Assembly: GCA_017304475.1 (NCBI GenBank)
Contig: JAFKKV010000022.1
Location: 1-64,000 of the forward strand
DNA from: Hyphomicrobiales bacterium
GTDB lineage: Bacteria > Pseudomonadota > Alphaproteobacteria > Rhizobiales > Phreatobacteraceae
Reading direction: 5' to 3'
DNA: 64,000 bases
Shown here one piece after another: positions 20,017 through 28,808 of the stretch; position 1 is the first letter of the stretch; each line of letters opens with the position of its first letter. The notes below the pieces were generated by a model, which was not told the origin of the DNA, ran no database searches, and saw nothing but the letters and a program-made list of their open reading frames with translations. Position numbers and translations under genes: made by a program.

Positions 20017-20111
20017 CCTGGCGCTCCGGCCTCCTTGCCAAATATCTCTCGGGCGCTCAAGAAGGCGCCACCCTCCGCCGCTCGACGTGGCATGCCATCA
20101 GCGAGGCGCCC

Positions 20112-21509
20112 ATGGCCGAAACCACGCCGGACCTGATCCTGACCGACGACTGGCGCGACGACGACGGCGCGCTGCGGTCGGAGATCGTCGAGGCGGTGAC
20201 CTCGGCGATCGCGGGCGACGATGCCGCCCGGCTGAAGGATCTGGTCGGCGAGGCGCACGAGGCCGATATGGGCGATCTGATCGCCCAGCTCGACACCGAC
20301 GACCGCCGCAAGCTGGTCGAACTGCTCGGAGCGGATTTCGACTTCGCCGCGCTGACCGAGGTCGACGAAACGATTCGCGTCGAGATCCTGGAAGACCTTC
20401 CCGCCGAGACCGTGGCGGAAGGCATTGCCGAACTCGACAGCGACGATGCCGTCTCGATCCTGCAGGACCTGGACGAAGAGGATCGCTCCGAGATCCTCGA
20501 AAAGATGCCGGCGGTCGAGCGCGTCGCGCTGAAGCGGGCGCTCGACTACCCCGAGGATTCCGCCGGCCGGCGCATGAAGGACGCCTTCATCGCGGTGCCG
20601 CCGTTCTGGACGGTCGGCCAGGTGATCGATCACCTGCGCGAATCCGGCGACCTGCCCGACGACTTCACCGAAGTCTTCGTGATCGACCCCGGCTATCACC
20701 TGCTCGGCCATATCCGGCTCGACCGGCTGTTGCGCACCAAGCGGCCGGTGACGGTCACCGAGATCATGGAAGAGGATGTCCGCACGGTCGAGGCGACCGA
20801 GGACCAGCAGGACGTCGCCGTGCTGTTCGAGCGCTACAACCTCCTGTCGGCGGCGGTGGTCGACGAGGCCGGCCGGCTGGTCGGCGTGCTCACCGTCGAC
20901 GACATCGTCGACGTCATCGAGGAAGAGGCGGACGCCGACATCAAGGCGCTGGGCGGCGTCAAGCCCGAGGAAGAAATCTCCGACAGCGTCTGGACCACCG
21001 CCAAGGGGCGGTTCCGCTGGCTGTTCATCAACATGCTGACCGCCTTCATCGCCACTTCGGTGCTGAAATCCTTCGAGAAGCAGATGGAGACGATGGTGGC
21101 GCTGGCGGTGCTGGCGCCGATCGTGGCGAGCCAGGGCGGCAATGCCGCGACACAGACCATGACGGTCGCGGTCCGGGCTCTCGCCACCCATGATCTCGGC
21201 TCGCACAACGCGCTCAGGGTGATCGGCCGCGAGGCGCTCACCGGGCTGATCAACGGCACGGCGTTTGCGCTCATCGTCGGGGTCGTGGCGGGCTTCTGGT
21301 TCTCGCTCGCGGGCCTCGGCGTGGTCATCGGGCTCGCCATGGTCTGCAACCTGGTGGCCGGAGCGCTGGCGGGCATCCTGATCCCGCTCGGACTTTCCAA
21401 GCTGGACGCCGATCCCGCGGTCTCCTCGGGACCCTTCGTCACGACGGTGACAGATGTCGTGGGCTTTCTGGGCTTCCTGAGCATCGCCGCTTGGTGGTTC
21501 AAGATTTAG
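20112..21509 (+). CDS. mgtE: Magnesium transporter MgtE
   Basis: Mg2+-selective channel/transporter, 465 residues. An acidic N-terminal superhelical domain (residues 30-150) is followed by two CBS domains that sense cytosolic Mg2+ (FVIDPGYHLLGHIRLDRLL; AAVVDEAGRLVGVLTVDDIVDVI), a plug helix, and a five-helix membrane domain with the pore motif PIVASQGGNAATQ and the Mg2+-binding Asp in DPAVSSGPFVTTVTDVVGF. ATG 20112 is the expected start; the frame is open from 19974 but that part is not conserved-looking. Gating by cytosolic Mg2+ is the known family mechanism. Confidence 0.95.
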   Translation: MAETTPDLILTDDWRDDDGALRSEIVEAVTSAIAGDDAARLKDLVGEAHEADMGDLIAQLDTDDRRKLVELLGADFDFAALTEVDETIRVEILEDLPAETVAEGIAELDSDDAVSILQDLDEEDRSEILEKMPAVERVALKRALDYPEDSAGRRMKDAFIAVPPFWTVGQVIDHLRESGDLPDDFTEVFVIDPGYHLLGHIRLDRLLRTKRPVTVTEIMEEDVRTVEATEDQQDVAVLFERYNLLSAAVVDEAGRLVGVLTVDDIVDVIEEEADADIKALGGVKPEEEISDSVWTTAKGRFRWLFINMLTAFIATSVLKSFEKQMETMVALAVLAPIVASQGGNAATQTMTVAVRALATHDLGSHNALRVIGREALTGLINGTAFALIVGVVAGFWFSLAGLGVVIGLAMVCNLVAGALAGILIPLGLSKLDADPAVSSGPFVTTVTDVVGFLGFLSIAAWWFKI

Positions 21510-21551
21510 TATCGTCGCACTGTGATTGTGACGGGTTGGTTCTGGTGCAAC

Positions 21552-21707
21552 AATTCGTGGATGCCCGGGACAAGCCCGGGCAAGACGATGTGTTGATCTC
21601 GCTGTGGGCACGGCCACGGCGCGGGTTCTGCGCTCGGTCGGTCCAGCACCTGTCGCTCCGAGGACAATTCGCGTCTTGCCCGGGCTTGTCCCGGGCATCC
21701 ACGAATT
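21552..21707. repeat. Family B paired inverted element, copy B1
   Basis: Perfect 36-bp inverted arms: 21552-21587 and 21672-21707, separated by 84 nt. Each arm contains its own hairpin (GCCCGGG-ACAAG-CCCGGGC). It occupies the 302-bp gap after mgtE; nothing else is recognisable there. Confidence 0.93.
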
Positions 21708-21811
21708 TATCCACCCGCGAAAATCAATCCATCATGATCACCGTGCCACAACACTAGCCGTGTGATGTTTGTTCCGGCCTGCCCGCCGGGTGTGCGAGGA
21801 GGCGCGGATCC

Positions 21812-22198
21812 ATGGCGTCGGGTGTGGCTGCCACGATCTTCGGCGCGTTCCTGGCTGTCGTGGCCCTGTTTCAGCTCGCCTTGGCTTTGGGAGCGCCATG
21901 GGGGCATCTCGCCATGGGCGGGGCCGTGCCCGGAGCCTATCCGCCGGGGATGCGCGTGGCAGCCTTGGTGCAGGTCGCCGTTCTCGGCCTCGCCGGGCTC
22001 ATCGTCTTCGTTCGGGCGGGACTGGTCTTGCCGCAGTGGATGCCATTGTCGCGGCGGCTGGTCTGGGGCGTGGTCGGCCTGTTGGCGGTGAGCGCCGTCC
22101 TGAACCTGATCACGCCCAGCCCGACGGAACGCCTCGTCTGGTCTCCCGTCGCCCTTATCCTGTTGCTGTCCAGCCTCCGGGTCGCTCTCGGCCGCTGA
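21812..22198 (+). CDS. Small integral membrane protein, unknown function
   Basis: 128 residues with four likely transmembrane segments (about 5-28, 48-70, 83-103 and 108-125) separated by short loops; RAGLVLPQW and PTERLVW are conserved-looking loops. No catalytic or transport motif is recognisable. It has its own start after the family B element and is not obviously in an operon. Confidence 0.68.
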   Translation: MASGVAATIFGAFLAVVALFQLALALGAPWGHLAMGGAVPGAYPPGMRVAALVQVAVLGLAGLIVFVRAGLVLPQWMPLSRRLVWGVVGLLAVSAVLNLITPSPTERLVWSPVALILLLSSLRVALGR

Positions 22199-22532
22199 TC
22201 GTCATGCCATCAGGGATTGGCTGCCGGCCGCGTTTCGGCCGACGTCGCCGGGGGGCCGGGCAGCAGGTTCGTCGCATGCGGAGGGTCCGACCATTGGGGG
22301 CGACACCGGCCGCTGCCGGCCGCGGACTTTGTCTCGGCCTTTCCTGTGTGACAGCATTGTGACGTCGGCATGAAGCTTGTTGGATTATTTTTGTAGAATT
22401 AATTGTCGTTATTCGTGCGTTTTCTTGCCGATGTTCAGCAATGACCGCCTCCTGATCATAAGCGTCCGTTAATTCGGCCCACCTATAGAGACCCTGAGAT
22501 CGATCTCTTGCGATAATGTTTGGGGCGACAGA
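22199..22532 (+). promoter_or_regulatory. Leader region of the GGDEF-EAL gene
   Basis: A 334-bp gap without a gene. Its second half (22375-22525) is unusually AT-rich for this genome. TATAGA at 22484-22489 is a possible -10 element without a good -35, and a perfect 12-bp palindrome GAGATCGATCTC (22496-22507) lies just downstream, a possible operator. No RNA structure was recognised. Confidence 0.4.
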
Positions 22533-24089
22533 ATGTCGGCGTCCATCAAGCGTAGCGCCTATTCGGCGCTGAGCCGGCATGTCTGGGCGGTTGGGGCGGC
22601 GATCGTGCTGATTGCCGTGCCGGTCGCCGCGGCGACCGCGCTGACCTGGTTTCCCATGGGCCTTGCAAGGCCCGTCGATGCGGCTTGGGCCGGACCCCTG
22701 TTGATCTCGGCGCTGGCGGCGGCGGCCATCGCGCTCGGCCTGCTCGTCCGTTTGCGCTTCGCCCAGGCCGAGGTCATTCAGGGTGCCCGCTTCCTGCTGC
22801 CCGTCGGCATCGACGACCTGACGGGGCTGTCGAACCGCGCGGCCTTCTACCGCGCCTTCGAGCGCGCGCTCGACGGTCTCGCCGAACGGCGCTCCTTCAC
22901 TCTGATGCTGCTCGATCTCGATTATTTCAAGGAGATCAACGACAGCCATGGTCACCACGCCGGCGACGTCGTGCTGGCGCAGGTCGGGCGCCGGCTGCGC
23001 CAGGTCTGCGGGCCCGAGCCGGAGATCGCGCGGCTCGGCGGCGACGAATTCGCCATCATCATTTCTTCGAGTTCGCAGGCCGCCCATGTGCTCACCGCCT
23101 GTGCGCTGATCTCGGCCGAAATCGCCAAGCCGATCACCGTCGACGGCAAGAATCTCAATGTCGGCGTGTCGATCGGCTTCCTGCAGGTCGACCGGCCCTC
23201 GGGCGACCGCGACGAATTGATGCGCCGGACCGACCGCGCGCTCTATGCGGCCAAGGAACGTGGGCGCGGCTGCGCCATCGCCTTCGACGTCGAGATGGAC
23301 AAGGACGTGGCGCAGCGGCGCTTCTTCGAGCGCGAATTGCGCGGCGCCGTGCTGACCGGCGAAATCGACGTGCACCTGCAGCCAATCTTTGCCTCCGATG
23401 GCGAGACGCTGGTCGGCATGGAGGCGCTCGCGCGCTGGAACCACAGCTATCGCGGGGCCATCATGCCGGGCGAGTTCATCCGGCTCGCCGAAGAGACCGG
23501 GCTGATCCACCAATTGGGCAATATGGTGCTGCAGCGGGCCTGCCGGGTGGCGGCGCGCTGGCCGGGGCTGTTCATCTCGGTCAATGTGTCGCCGGTGCAG
23601 ATGCGCCGGCCGGATTTCCGCGACGTCGTCATGGCGGTGCTCGCCGAGACCGGGCTCGAGCCCGGCCGCCTCGTGCTCGAAATTACCGAAAGCGTGATGA
23701 TGGACGATCCGGAAAAGGCTTTGGTGGCGTTGCGCGGCATTCGCGATCTCGGCGTGCAGATCGCGCTCGACGATTTCGGCACGGGCTTTTCCTCCCTGTC
23801 CTACCTGCGCAAATTTCCGATCGACAAGCTGAAGGTCGACCGCAGCTTCGTTCTCGACCTCGACAAGGGCGTGGAGGCGGCGACCATCCTGCATTGCGTG
23901 ATCAATCTCGGCCGGGCGCTGGGTTTGCGGGTGATCGCCGAAGGCGTCGAGACCGCCGAGCATGCCCGTTTCCTGCGCGCCGGCGGCTGCCACGAAATGC
24001 AGGGCTATCTGTTCGGCCGGCCGGTGTCGGTGGCCGAGTTCGAGGCGACCCACGGGCTCGCGGCCGCCCGGGAACGCGAAGTCGCCTAG
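22533..24089 (+). CDS. Membrane-bound GGDEF-EAL cyclic-di-GMP enzyme
   Basis: 518 residues. Two N-terminal membrane helices (about 17-38 and 53-74) enclose a short periplasmic loop too small for a standard sensor domain. The GGDEF domain (about 92-252) has an intact RLGGDEFA (GGDEF at 169-173) and lacks the RxxD inhibitory site at the usual distance. The EAL domain (about 265-510) has intact EAL (297-299), NVSP, EITES, DDFGTG, KVDRSF, EGVET and QGY motifs. Both cyclase and phosphodiesterase activity are therefore possible; which dominates cannot be told from sequence. It is preceded by a long AT-rich leader and stands alone. Confidence 0.94.
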   Translation: MSASIKRSAYSALSRHVWAVGAAIVLIAVPVAAATALTWFPMGLARPVDAAWAGPLLISALAAAAIALGLLVRLRFAQAEVIQGARFLLPVGIDDLTGLSNRAAFYRAFERALDGLAERRSFTLMLLDLDYFKEINDSHGHHAGDVVLAQVGRRLRQVCGPEPEIARLGGDEFAIIISSSSQAAHVLTACALISAEIAKPITVDGKNLNVGVSIGFLQVDRPSGDRDELMRRTDRALYAAKERGRGCAIAFDVEMDKDVAQRRFFERELRGAVLTGEIDVHLQPIFASDGETLVGMEALARWNHSYRGAIMPGEFIRLAEETGLIHQLGNMVLQRACRVAARWPGLFISVNVSPVQMRRPDFRDVVMAVLAETGLEPGRLVLEITESVMMDDPEKALVALRGIRDLGVQIALDDFGTGFSSLSYLRKFPIDKLKVDRSFVLDLDKGVEAATILHCVINLGRALGLRVIAEGVETAEHARFLRAGGCHEMQGYLFGRPVSVAEFEATHGLAAAREREVA

Positions 24090-24314
24090 CATCCGGTCGG
24101 GGCGGGCGAGGGCGCCCGGCCGGCGCCGCTGCCTCCGCGGCTTGCCTGTCCGGCCATCGCCGTGGCTATGATCGCCTGCGATTCGCCGGCTGCCTTCGTT
24201 CCGCTTGGTTCCGCCTGCATCGAGCCCGGCCTGTCGATGCGGCCGATACGCGCCATGCGGCAGGCTGCGTCATTTCAGGACCCCCGGGAGGAAGCACTGA
24301 CGTCAAGGCCGGAG

Positions 24315-24767
24315 ATGAAGCCCAGCACGCGCTTCGCCATCTATGTCGTCGCGGCCTTGGCCGCCGCCAGCCTGGCGGTCGCCGTGGTGGCGGCGCGGCG
24401 GCCGGCGGCGGCGCCCGAACGGCTGCAGCCGGGCCGCTGGGCCGTGGCGACGGGGGTGAACGGCGCGGCGCTGGGAACGCCGGTGTCGACCTGCATCAGC
24501 GCGCAGGATGCGCTGGCCGCCAATGGCAGCCACGACGACATCGCCGATGCGGCGCGGCGCGAGGGCGCGGCCCATTCCTGCCGGGTCCGCGAGGTCCTGG
24601 TCGCCGGTCCGACGATCACCGTCGACATGGTCTGCCAGGGCCAGCCGGCGCGATCCACCATGACCTATGGCGGCACGCGCTACGAGGGCACCATGGCGAC
24701 CAGCATCGGTCGGCCCAATGCCCAAGTCATCGTCATGAAGGGCCAGCGCATCGGCGACTGCCCGTGA
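24315..24767 (+). CDS. DUF3617-like exported or anchored protein
   Basis: About 150 residues. Residues 6-26 (FAIYVVAALAAASLAVAVVAA) form a signal anchor or signal peptide. The rest resembles DUF3617: LQPGRWAV near the start, a conserved Cys in STCIS, HSCRVRE, VDMVCQG, a TYGGTRYEGTM beta segment and a terminal GQRIGDCP with the last Cys. Four cysteines could make two disulfides. ATG 24315 has only a very close GGAG; a strong GGGAGGAAG at 24286-24294 suits an in-frame CTG at 24297, which may be the real start. Function of the family is unknown. Confidence 0.72.
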   Translation: MKPSTRFAIYVVAALAAASLAVAVVAARRPAAAPERLQPGRWAVATGVNGAALGTPVSTCISAQDALAANGSHDDIADAARREGAAHSCRVREVLVAGPTITVDMVCQGQPARSTMTYGGTRYEGTMATSIGRPNAQVIVMKGQRIGDCP

Positions 24768-24894
24768 ACCGCCGCCCGGGCTGCGGCGTCGCGCCGGCCC
24801 GGCCACGCGCCGGCCCGGCTCGACAGGGGCCGCGGCTTCGGGCAGTTTCGCGCTTCGAATTCCCCGTCCTATCCCGCCCTGAAGAGTTCCCGAC

Positions 24895-25614
24895 ATGACC
24901 GAAGTCCTGCCGCTCGATCCCGCCATCAAGGCGGCGCTGGAAGCCACGACCACCGCGACCTTGACGACGATCCTGCTGAAGAAGGGGCTGCGCAAGACCT
25001 GGATGGCCGGCCCCATGCCGTTCTCGAACGCCGACAAGCGGCTGGTCGGGCGGGCCTTCACCTTGCGCTTCGTGCCGGCGCGCGAGGACCTGGCGACGCC
25101 GGAGAGCTGGTCATCGCCGCGTTCCACCCGCGGTGCGATCGAGGCCATGCCGTCCGGCGTGATCGCGGTGGTCGACGCCATGGGCATTCAGGAAGCCGGC
25201 ATCTTCGGCGATATCCTTTGCGCACGCATGTTTAAGCGCGGCGTCACCGCGCTGGTCACCGACGGCGTGGTGCGGGATGCCGCGGGGGTTGACGCCTCCA
25301 ACCTGCCGGTCTGGTGCTCGGGCGCGGCGGCGCCGGCCTCGGTCGCGGCTCTGACCTTCGTCAACTGGCAGGAGCCGATCGGCTGCGGCGGCGTGGCGGT
25401 GTTCCCCAACGACGTCATCGTGGTCGACGGCGACGGCGCCGTGCTGATCCCGCAGGACCTGGTCGAGGTGGTCGCCAAGCTCGCGCCCGAGCAGGAGCAC
25501 CTGGAAGGCTGGATCATGGGCGAGGTGGAAAAGGGCGTACCGCTGCCGGGTCTCTATCCGCCTAACGCGGAAACGAAAGCTCGTTACGAAAAGGAAACGG
25601 GTCGGAAAGCATAA
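24895..25614 (+). CDS. RraA family protein (HMG/CHA aldolase-like)
   Basis: 239 residues, longer than E. coli RraA (about 160). The family signature is the glycine-rich GDILCARMFKRGVTALVTDGVVRD, with the Arg and Asp that bind metal and substrate in RraA-like class II aldolases, followed by GGVAVFPNDVIVVDGDGAVLIP. In proteobacteria such proteins either regulate RNase E or cleave 4-hydroxy-4-methyl-2-oxoglutarate and related acids; the length and the 50-residue C-terminal helical extension favour the aldolase/dehydratase type. No aromatic catabolism genes adjoin it. Confidence 0.85.
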   Translation: MTEVLPLDPAIKAALEATTTATLTTILLKKGLRKTWMAGPMPFSNADKRLVGRAFTLRFVPAREDLATPESWSSPRSTRGAIEAMPSGVIAVVDAMGIQEAGIFGDILCARMFKRGVTALVTDGVVRDAAGVDASNLPVWCSGAAAPASVAALTFVNWQEPIGCGGVAVFPNDVIVVDGDGAVLIPQDLVEVVAKLAPEQEHLEGWIMGEVEKGVPLPGLYPPNAETKARYEKETGRKA

Positions 25615-25689
25615 TCGCTTCCACCCTTGCGGCTTTTTCCTGGCCGCGATCCCTTTTCCGCCATGATTTGTGGCCATTGCGCTCGGTCC

Positions 25690-26733
25690 ATGCTGGTTCG
25701 CTCCGTTTCCCGCATCGCGCTCGTCCTTTTTGGCCTCGCCTTTGCGGGGTGCGGCAGCGTCCCCATGCACACCGCGGAACCGGGTGGCGATCACCCGTTT
25801 CCGACACTGACCCAGACCAGCGGCCAGTCGTCGCACGAGATCCACGGCATCGACGTGTCGAAATGGCAGGGCCAGATCGACTGGGAAGCCGTGCGCGGTG
25901 CCGGCGTGACCTTCGCCTTCATCAAGGCGACCGAAGGGGGCGACCGCCTCGACGACCGGTTCCGCGAGAACTGGGAAGGGGCGCGGCGCGCCGGTATCGC
26001 GCGCGGCGCCTATCACTTCACCTATTGGTGCGGCTCGATGTCCGACCAGATCGCCTGGTTCCAACGTCATGTGCCGAACGAGCCGGACGCGCTGCCGCCG
26101 GTGCTCGACGTCGAATGGAATTTCGATTCGCCGACCTGTCCGCGGCGCGTGCCGGTGCATGTCGCCCAGCAGAAGATGCGCGAGTTCCTGCACGCCATGG
26201 AACGGCATTACGGCAAGAAGCCGATCATCTATGCCGACATCACCTTCCACCGCGAGGTGCTGGCGGGCGGCGAGTTCGCCCAATATCCGTTCTGGGTGCG
26301 CTCGGTGCGTGCCCTGCCGCATGAGCGTTATCCGGGCCGGCGCTGGGCGTTCTGGCAGACCACCGCCACGGGCCGTGTCGCCGGCGTGACCGGCAATGTC
26401 GACCGGAATGTCTTTGCCGGTTCACGGGCGCAGTGGCAGCGGCTGGCGCAATCCGGTTTCCGCCATCAGGCTGTCGCCCAGGCCTCGACCAGTCATCCGC
26501 CGGCGGCGGCGCCGCAAGTCGCATCGGCGCAGGCCGCACCCGCCCCGGCAGCCGATCCGCGCGGCCACCAGGCCGAGCCGGTCCTGGCCGCGGTTGCGAC
26601 CCAGCCGGCGACCGTCGAAGCCGGGCAGGTGATGTCGCAGACCGCCGGCGCCAATGCGCCGCCGGCCGCCGTGCCGGCGCCCGATACGCCCGCCATGGTC
26701 GCACCGCTGCCCCGGCCGCGGCCGAGGCAGTAG
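25690..26733 (+). CDS. GH25 lysozyme-like lipoprotein
   Basis: 347 residues. The signal peptide ends in a lipobox (LAFAGC), predicting a lipid-anchored envelope protein. The GH25 muramidase domain (about residues 50-245) has the catalytic Asp in GIDVSKWQG and the Asp-x-Glu pair in VLDVEW, with AFIKATEGG and GAYHFTYW also conserved. The last ~100 residues are a Pro/Ala-rich low-complexity tail. An in-frame ATG at 25663 is an alternative start. Probable role: cell-wall remodelling. Confidence 0.9.
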   Translation: MLVRSVSRIALVLFGLAFAGCGSVPMHTAEPGGDHPFPTLTQTSGQSSHEIHGIDVSKWQGQIDWEAVRGAGVTFAFIKATEGGDRLDDRFRENWEGARRAGIARGAYHFTYWCGSMSDQIAWFQRHVPNEPDALPPVLDVEWNFDSPTCPRRVPVHVAQQKMREFLHAMERHYGKKPIIYADITFHREVLAGGEFAQYPFWVRSVRALPHERYPGRRWAFWQTTATGRVAGVTGNVDRNVFAGSRAQWQRLAQSGFRHQAVAQASTSHPPAAAPQVASAQAAPAPAADPRGHQAEPVLAAVATQPATVEAGQVMSQTAGANAPPAAVPAPDTPAMVAPLPRPRPRQ

Positions 26734-26795
26734 GTCCTCATCACCGATGGTTTCCTTGGCGACCGTCTGAGAGCTCGTTCCAGCGAGGCCCACGT

Positions 26796-26940
26796 CGTCT
26801 TGGCCGGGCTTGTCCCGGCCATCCACGAATTGATTGTCGGGAGCGCATCAAATGCGTGGATCCCCGGGCCAAGCCCGGGGATGACGAACGGAGCCTAAGC
26901 CCGGGGATGACGAGCCGGGCCAAGCCTGGGGATGACGAGC
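26796..26940. repeat. Family B element, copy B2, with degenerate tandem units
   Basis: 26796-26832 is a family B arm in the opposite order to B1, with a compensatory stem change (GGCCGGG...CCCGGCC instead of GCCCGGG...CCCGGGC). From 26853 a related hairpin arm (ATCCCCGGG...CCCGGGGAT) is followed by two partial tandem copies of a roughly 23-nt unit ending in GGGGATGACGA (about 26893-26915 and 26919-26940). It lies between convergent genes. Confidence 0.85.
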
Positions 26941-26978
26941 GGCGCCGAATTGCCCAGATAAAGTCGTCAATCGGGCTC

Positions 26979-27464
26979 TTACAGCCAGCGCCGGACCTGG
27001 GTCCGATAGGCCGCCCACTGCTCGCCGAACCGCAGGCCGAGATGCGCCTCCTCGGGCAGGATGGCGAACCGCGTGATCAGCATCAGATAGACCACGGAGG
27101 CGGCGAGATACCAGGGGGAAGCCTGGAGCGCGCCGAAGCCGGCGATGATCAAGGTCTGGCCGAGATAGGTCGGGTTGCGGGTGAAGCGGAATGGACCATT
27201 GGTCACCAGATGGCTGGCCGGGGCATGGGGCAGGCTGGTGGTCCTGCCGCGGGCCAGCGTCGCCGAGGCCCAGATCGACAGCGCCAGGCCCGCGGCGAGG
27301 CAGATCGAGCCCTTGATGCGCAAGAGCTCGACAATGCCCTGGTTGATCGGCAGCAGCGCGGTCAACGCCCAGCCGAACGCGAGGCAGCCGACAAAGATCG
27401 CCGAGGGCCAGGGGAACCGGCTCGGGCGTTCGAGATAGGCGCTCGCAGGCTGTTCACTCGACAT
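26979..27464 (-). CDS. Isoprenylcysteine methyltransferase-like membrane protein
   Basis: 161 residues with four hydrophobic segments. The S-adenosylmethionine-binding signature of the ICMT/PEMT-like family is present: NGPFRFTRNPTYLGQTLIIAG, then EEAHLGLRFGEQWAAYRTQVRRWL. Family members methylate small or lipid substrates at the membrane; the substrate here is unknown. ATG 27464 gives the usual N-terminus; the frame is open further upstream into the promoter region of ivd. Divergent from ivd. Confidence 0.82.
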   Translation of the reverse strand: MSSEQPASAYLERPSRFPWPSAIFVGCLAFGWALTALLPINQGIVELLRIKGSICLAAGLALSIWASATLARGRTTSLPHAPASHLVTNGPFRFTRNPTYLGQTLIIAGFGALQASPWYLAASVVYLMLITRFAILPEEAHLGLRFGEQWAAYRTQVRRWL

Positions 27465-27591
27465 CAGGTCCTCGACACTTGCCGGCCGTATCCGGTCCCC
27501 GCGCTGTCGCTCGGCCGCTCGGCCGATCATGACAGGTCGCATGGGGACTTCTATAACGCTTGGCAAAACTTGTCCCAGGGAGGATGTCCCC

Positions 27592-28764
27592 ATGCTGCCC
27601 AATGCGCCGCGCCCATTCGATTTCGACCTCGGCGAAACCGCCGACATGCTGCGCGACACGGTGGCGAATTTCGCGCGCGCCGAAATCGCGCCCCGGGCCG
27701 CCGAGATCGACAAGACCGACCAGTTCCCGATGGATCTGTGGAAGAAGTTCGGCGACCTCGGCCTGCTCGGCGTGACCGTCGAAGAGGAATATGGCGGCTC
27801 CGGCCTCGGCTATCTCGAGCATTGCATCGCCATGGAGGAGATCTCCCGGGCTTCGGCCTCGGTCGGCCTGTCCTACGGGGCGCATTCCAATCTCTGCGTC
27901 AATCAGATCCGCAAGAACGGCAATGACGACCAGCGCCGGCGCTATCTGCCGAAACTCATGTCGGGCGACCATGTCGGCGCGCTCGCCATGTCGGAGCCGG
28001 GCGCCGGCTCCGACGTCGTGTCGATGCGGCTGAAGGCCGAGAAGAAGGGCGATCGCTACGTCCTCAACGGCACCAAGATGTGGATCACCAACGGCCCCGA
28101 TGCCGACGTCCTGGTGGTCTATGCCAAGACCGATCCAGCGGCCGGCTCGCGCGGCATCACCGCCTTCCTGATCGAGAAGGGCTTCAAGGGTTTTTCCTGC
28201 GCCCAGAAGCTCGACAAGCTCGGCATGCGCGGCTCGCATACCGGCGAGCTGGTGTTCGAGGATTGCGAGGTGCCGGAGGAGAACGTGCTCGGCACGGTCG
28301 GCCGCGGCGCCGCCGTGCTGATGTCGGGCCTCGACTATGAGCGCGCCGTGCTCTCCGCCGGGCCGATCGGCATCATGCAGGCCTGCATGGACGTGGTCAT
28401 GCCCTATGTCCATGAGCGCAAGCAGTTCGGCAAGTCGATCGGCGAATTCCAGCTGGTCCAGGGCAAGCTCGCCGACATGTATGTCTCGATGAACGCCACC
28501 CGCGCCTATGTCTATGCGGTGGCCAAGGCTTGCGACCGCGGCAAGACCACCCGCGAGGACGCGGCGGGCGCCATTCTCTATGCCGCCGAGAACGCCACCA
28601 AGATGGCGCTCGACGCGATCCAGCTGCTCGGCGGCAACGGCTATATCAACGACTATCCGACCGGCCGGCTGCTGCGCGACGCCAAGCTCTACGAGATCGG
28701 CGCCGGCACCAGCGAGATCCGGCGCATGCTGATCGGGCGTGAATTGTTCGAAAAGACCGCGTAG
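27592..28764 (+). CDS. ivd: Isovaleryl-CoA dehydrogenase
   Basis: FAD-dependent oxidation of isovaleryl-CoA to 3-methylcrotonyl-CoA in leucine catabolism. 390 residues, standard length. ALAMSEPGAGSDV and KMWITNG are the acyl-CoA dehydrogenase signatures. The catalytic Glu is in LDYERAVLSAGP (Glu250), the position typical of isovaleryl-CoA dehydrogenases, while the position used by medium-chain enzymes is Gly (EIGAGTSEIRR). The next step, 3-methylcrotonyl-CoA carboxylase, is encoded by mccB and mccA at 37304 and 40771. RBS AGGGAGGA upstream of ATG 27592. Confidence 0.95.
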   Translation: MLPNAPRPFDFDLGETADMLRDTVANFARAEIAPRAAEIDKTDQFPMDLWKKFGDLGLLGVTVEEEYGGSGLGYLEHCIAMEEISRASASVGLSYGAHSNLCVNQIRKNGNDDQRRRYLPKLMSGDHVGALAMSEPGAGSDVVSMRLKAEKKGDRYVLNGTKMWITNGPDADVLVVYAKTDPAAGSRGITAFLIEKGFKGFSCAQKLDKLGMRGSHTGELVFEDCEVPEENVLGTVGRGAAVLMSGLDYERAVLSAGPIGIMQACMDVVMPYVHERKQFGKSIGEFQLVQGKLADMYVSMNATRAYVYAVAKACDRGKTTREDAAGAILYAAENATKMALDAIQLLGGNGYINDYPTGRLLRDAKLYEIGAGTSEIRRMLIGRELFEKTA

Positions 28765-28808
28765 GAACGCTCGCATATCCGCCATTCCGGCGTGATGGCG
28801 GAGCCGGC

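Noticed and set aside
19974..20111. N-terminal extension of mgtE
   Set aside because: The frame is open but overlaps the divergent deacetylase start, and it has an atypical composition; ATG 20112 gives the family N-terminus.
24162..24314. Upstream start for the DUF3617-like gene
   Set aside because: It would place about 50 unrelated residues before the signal anchor.
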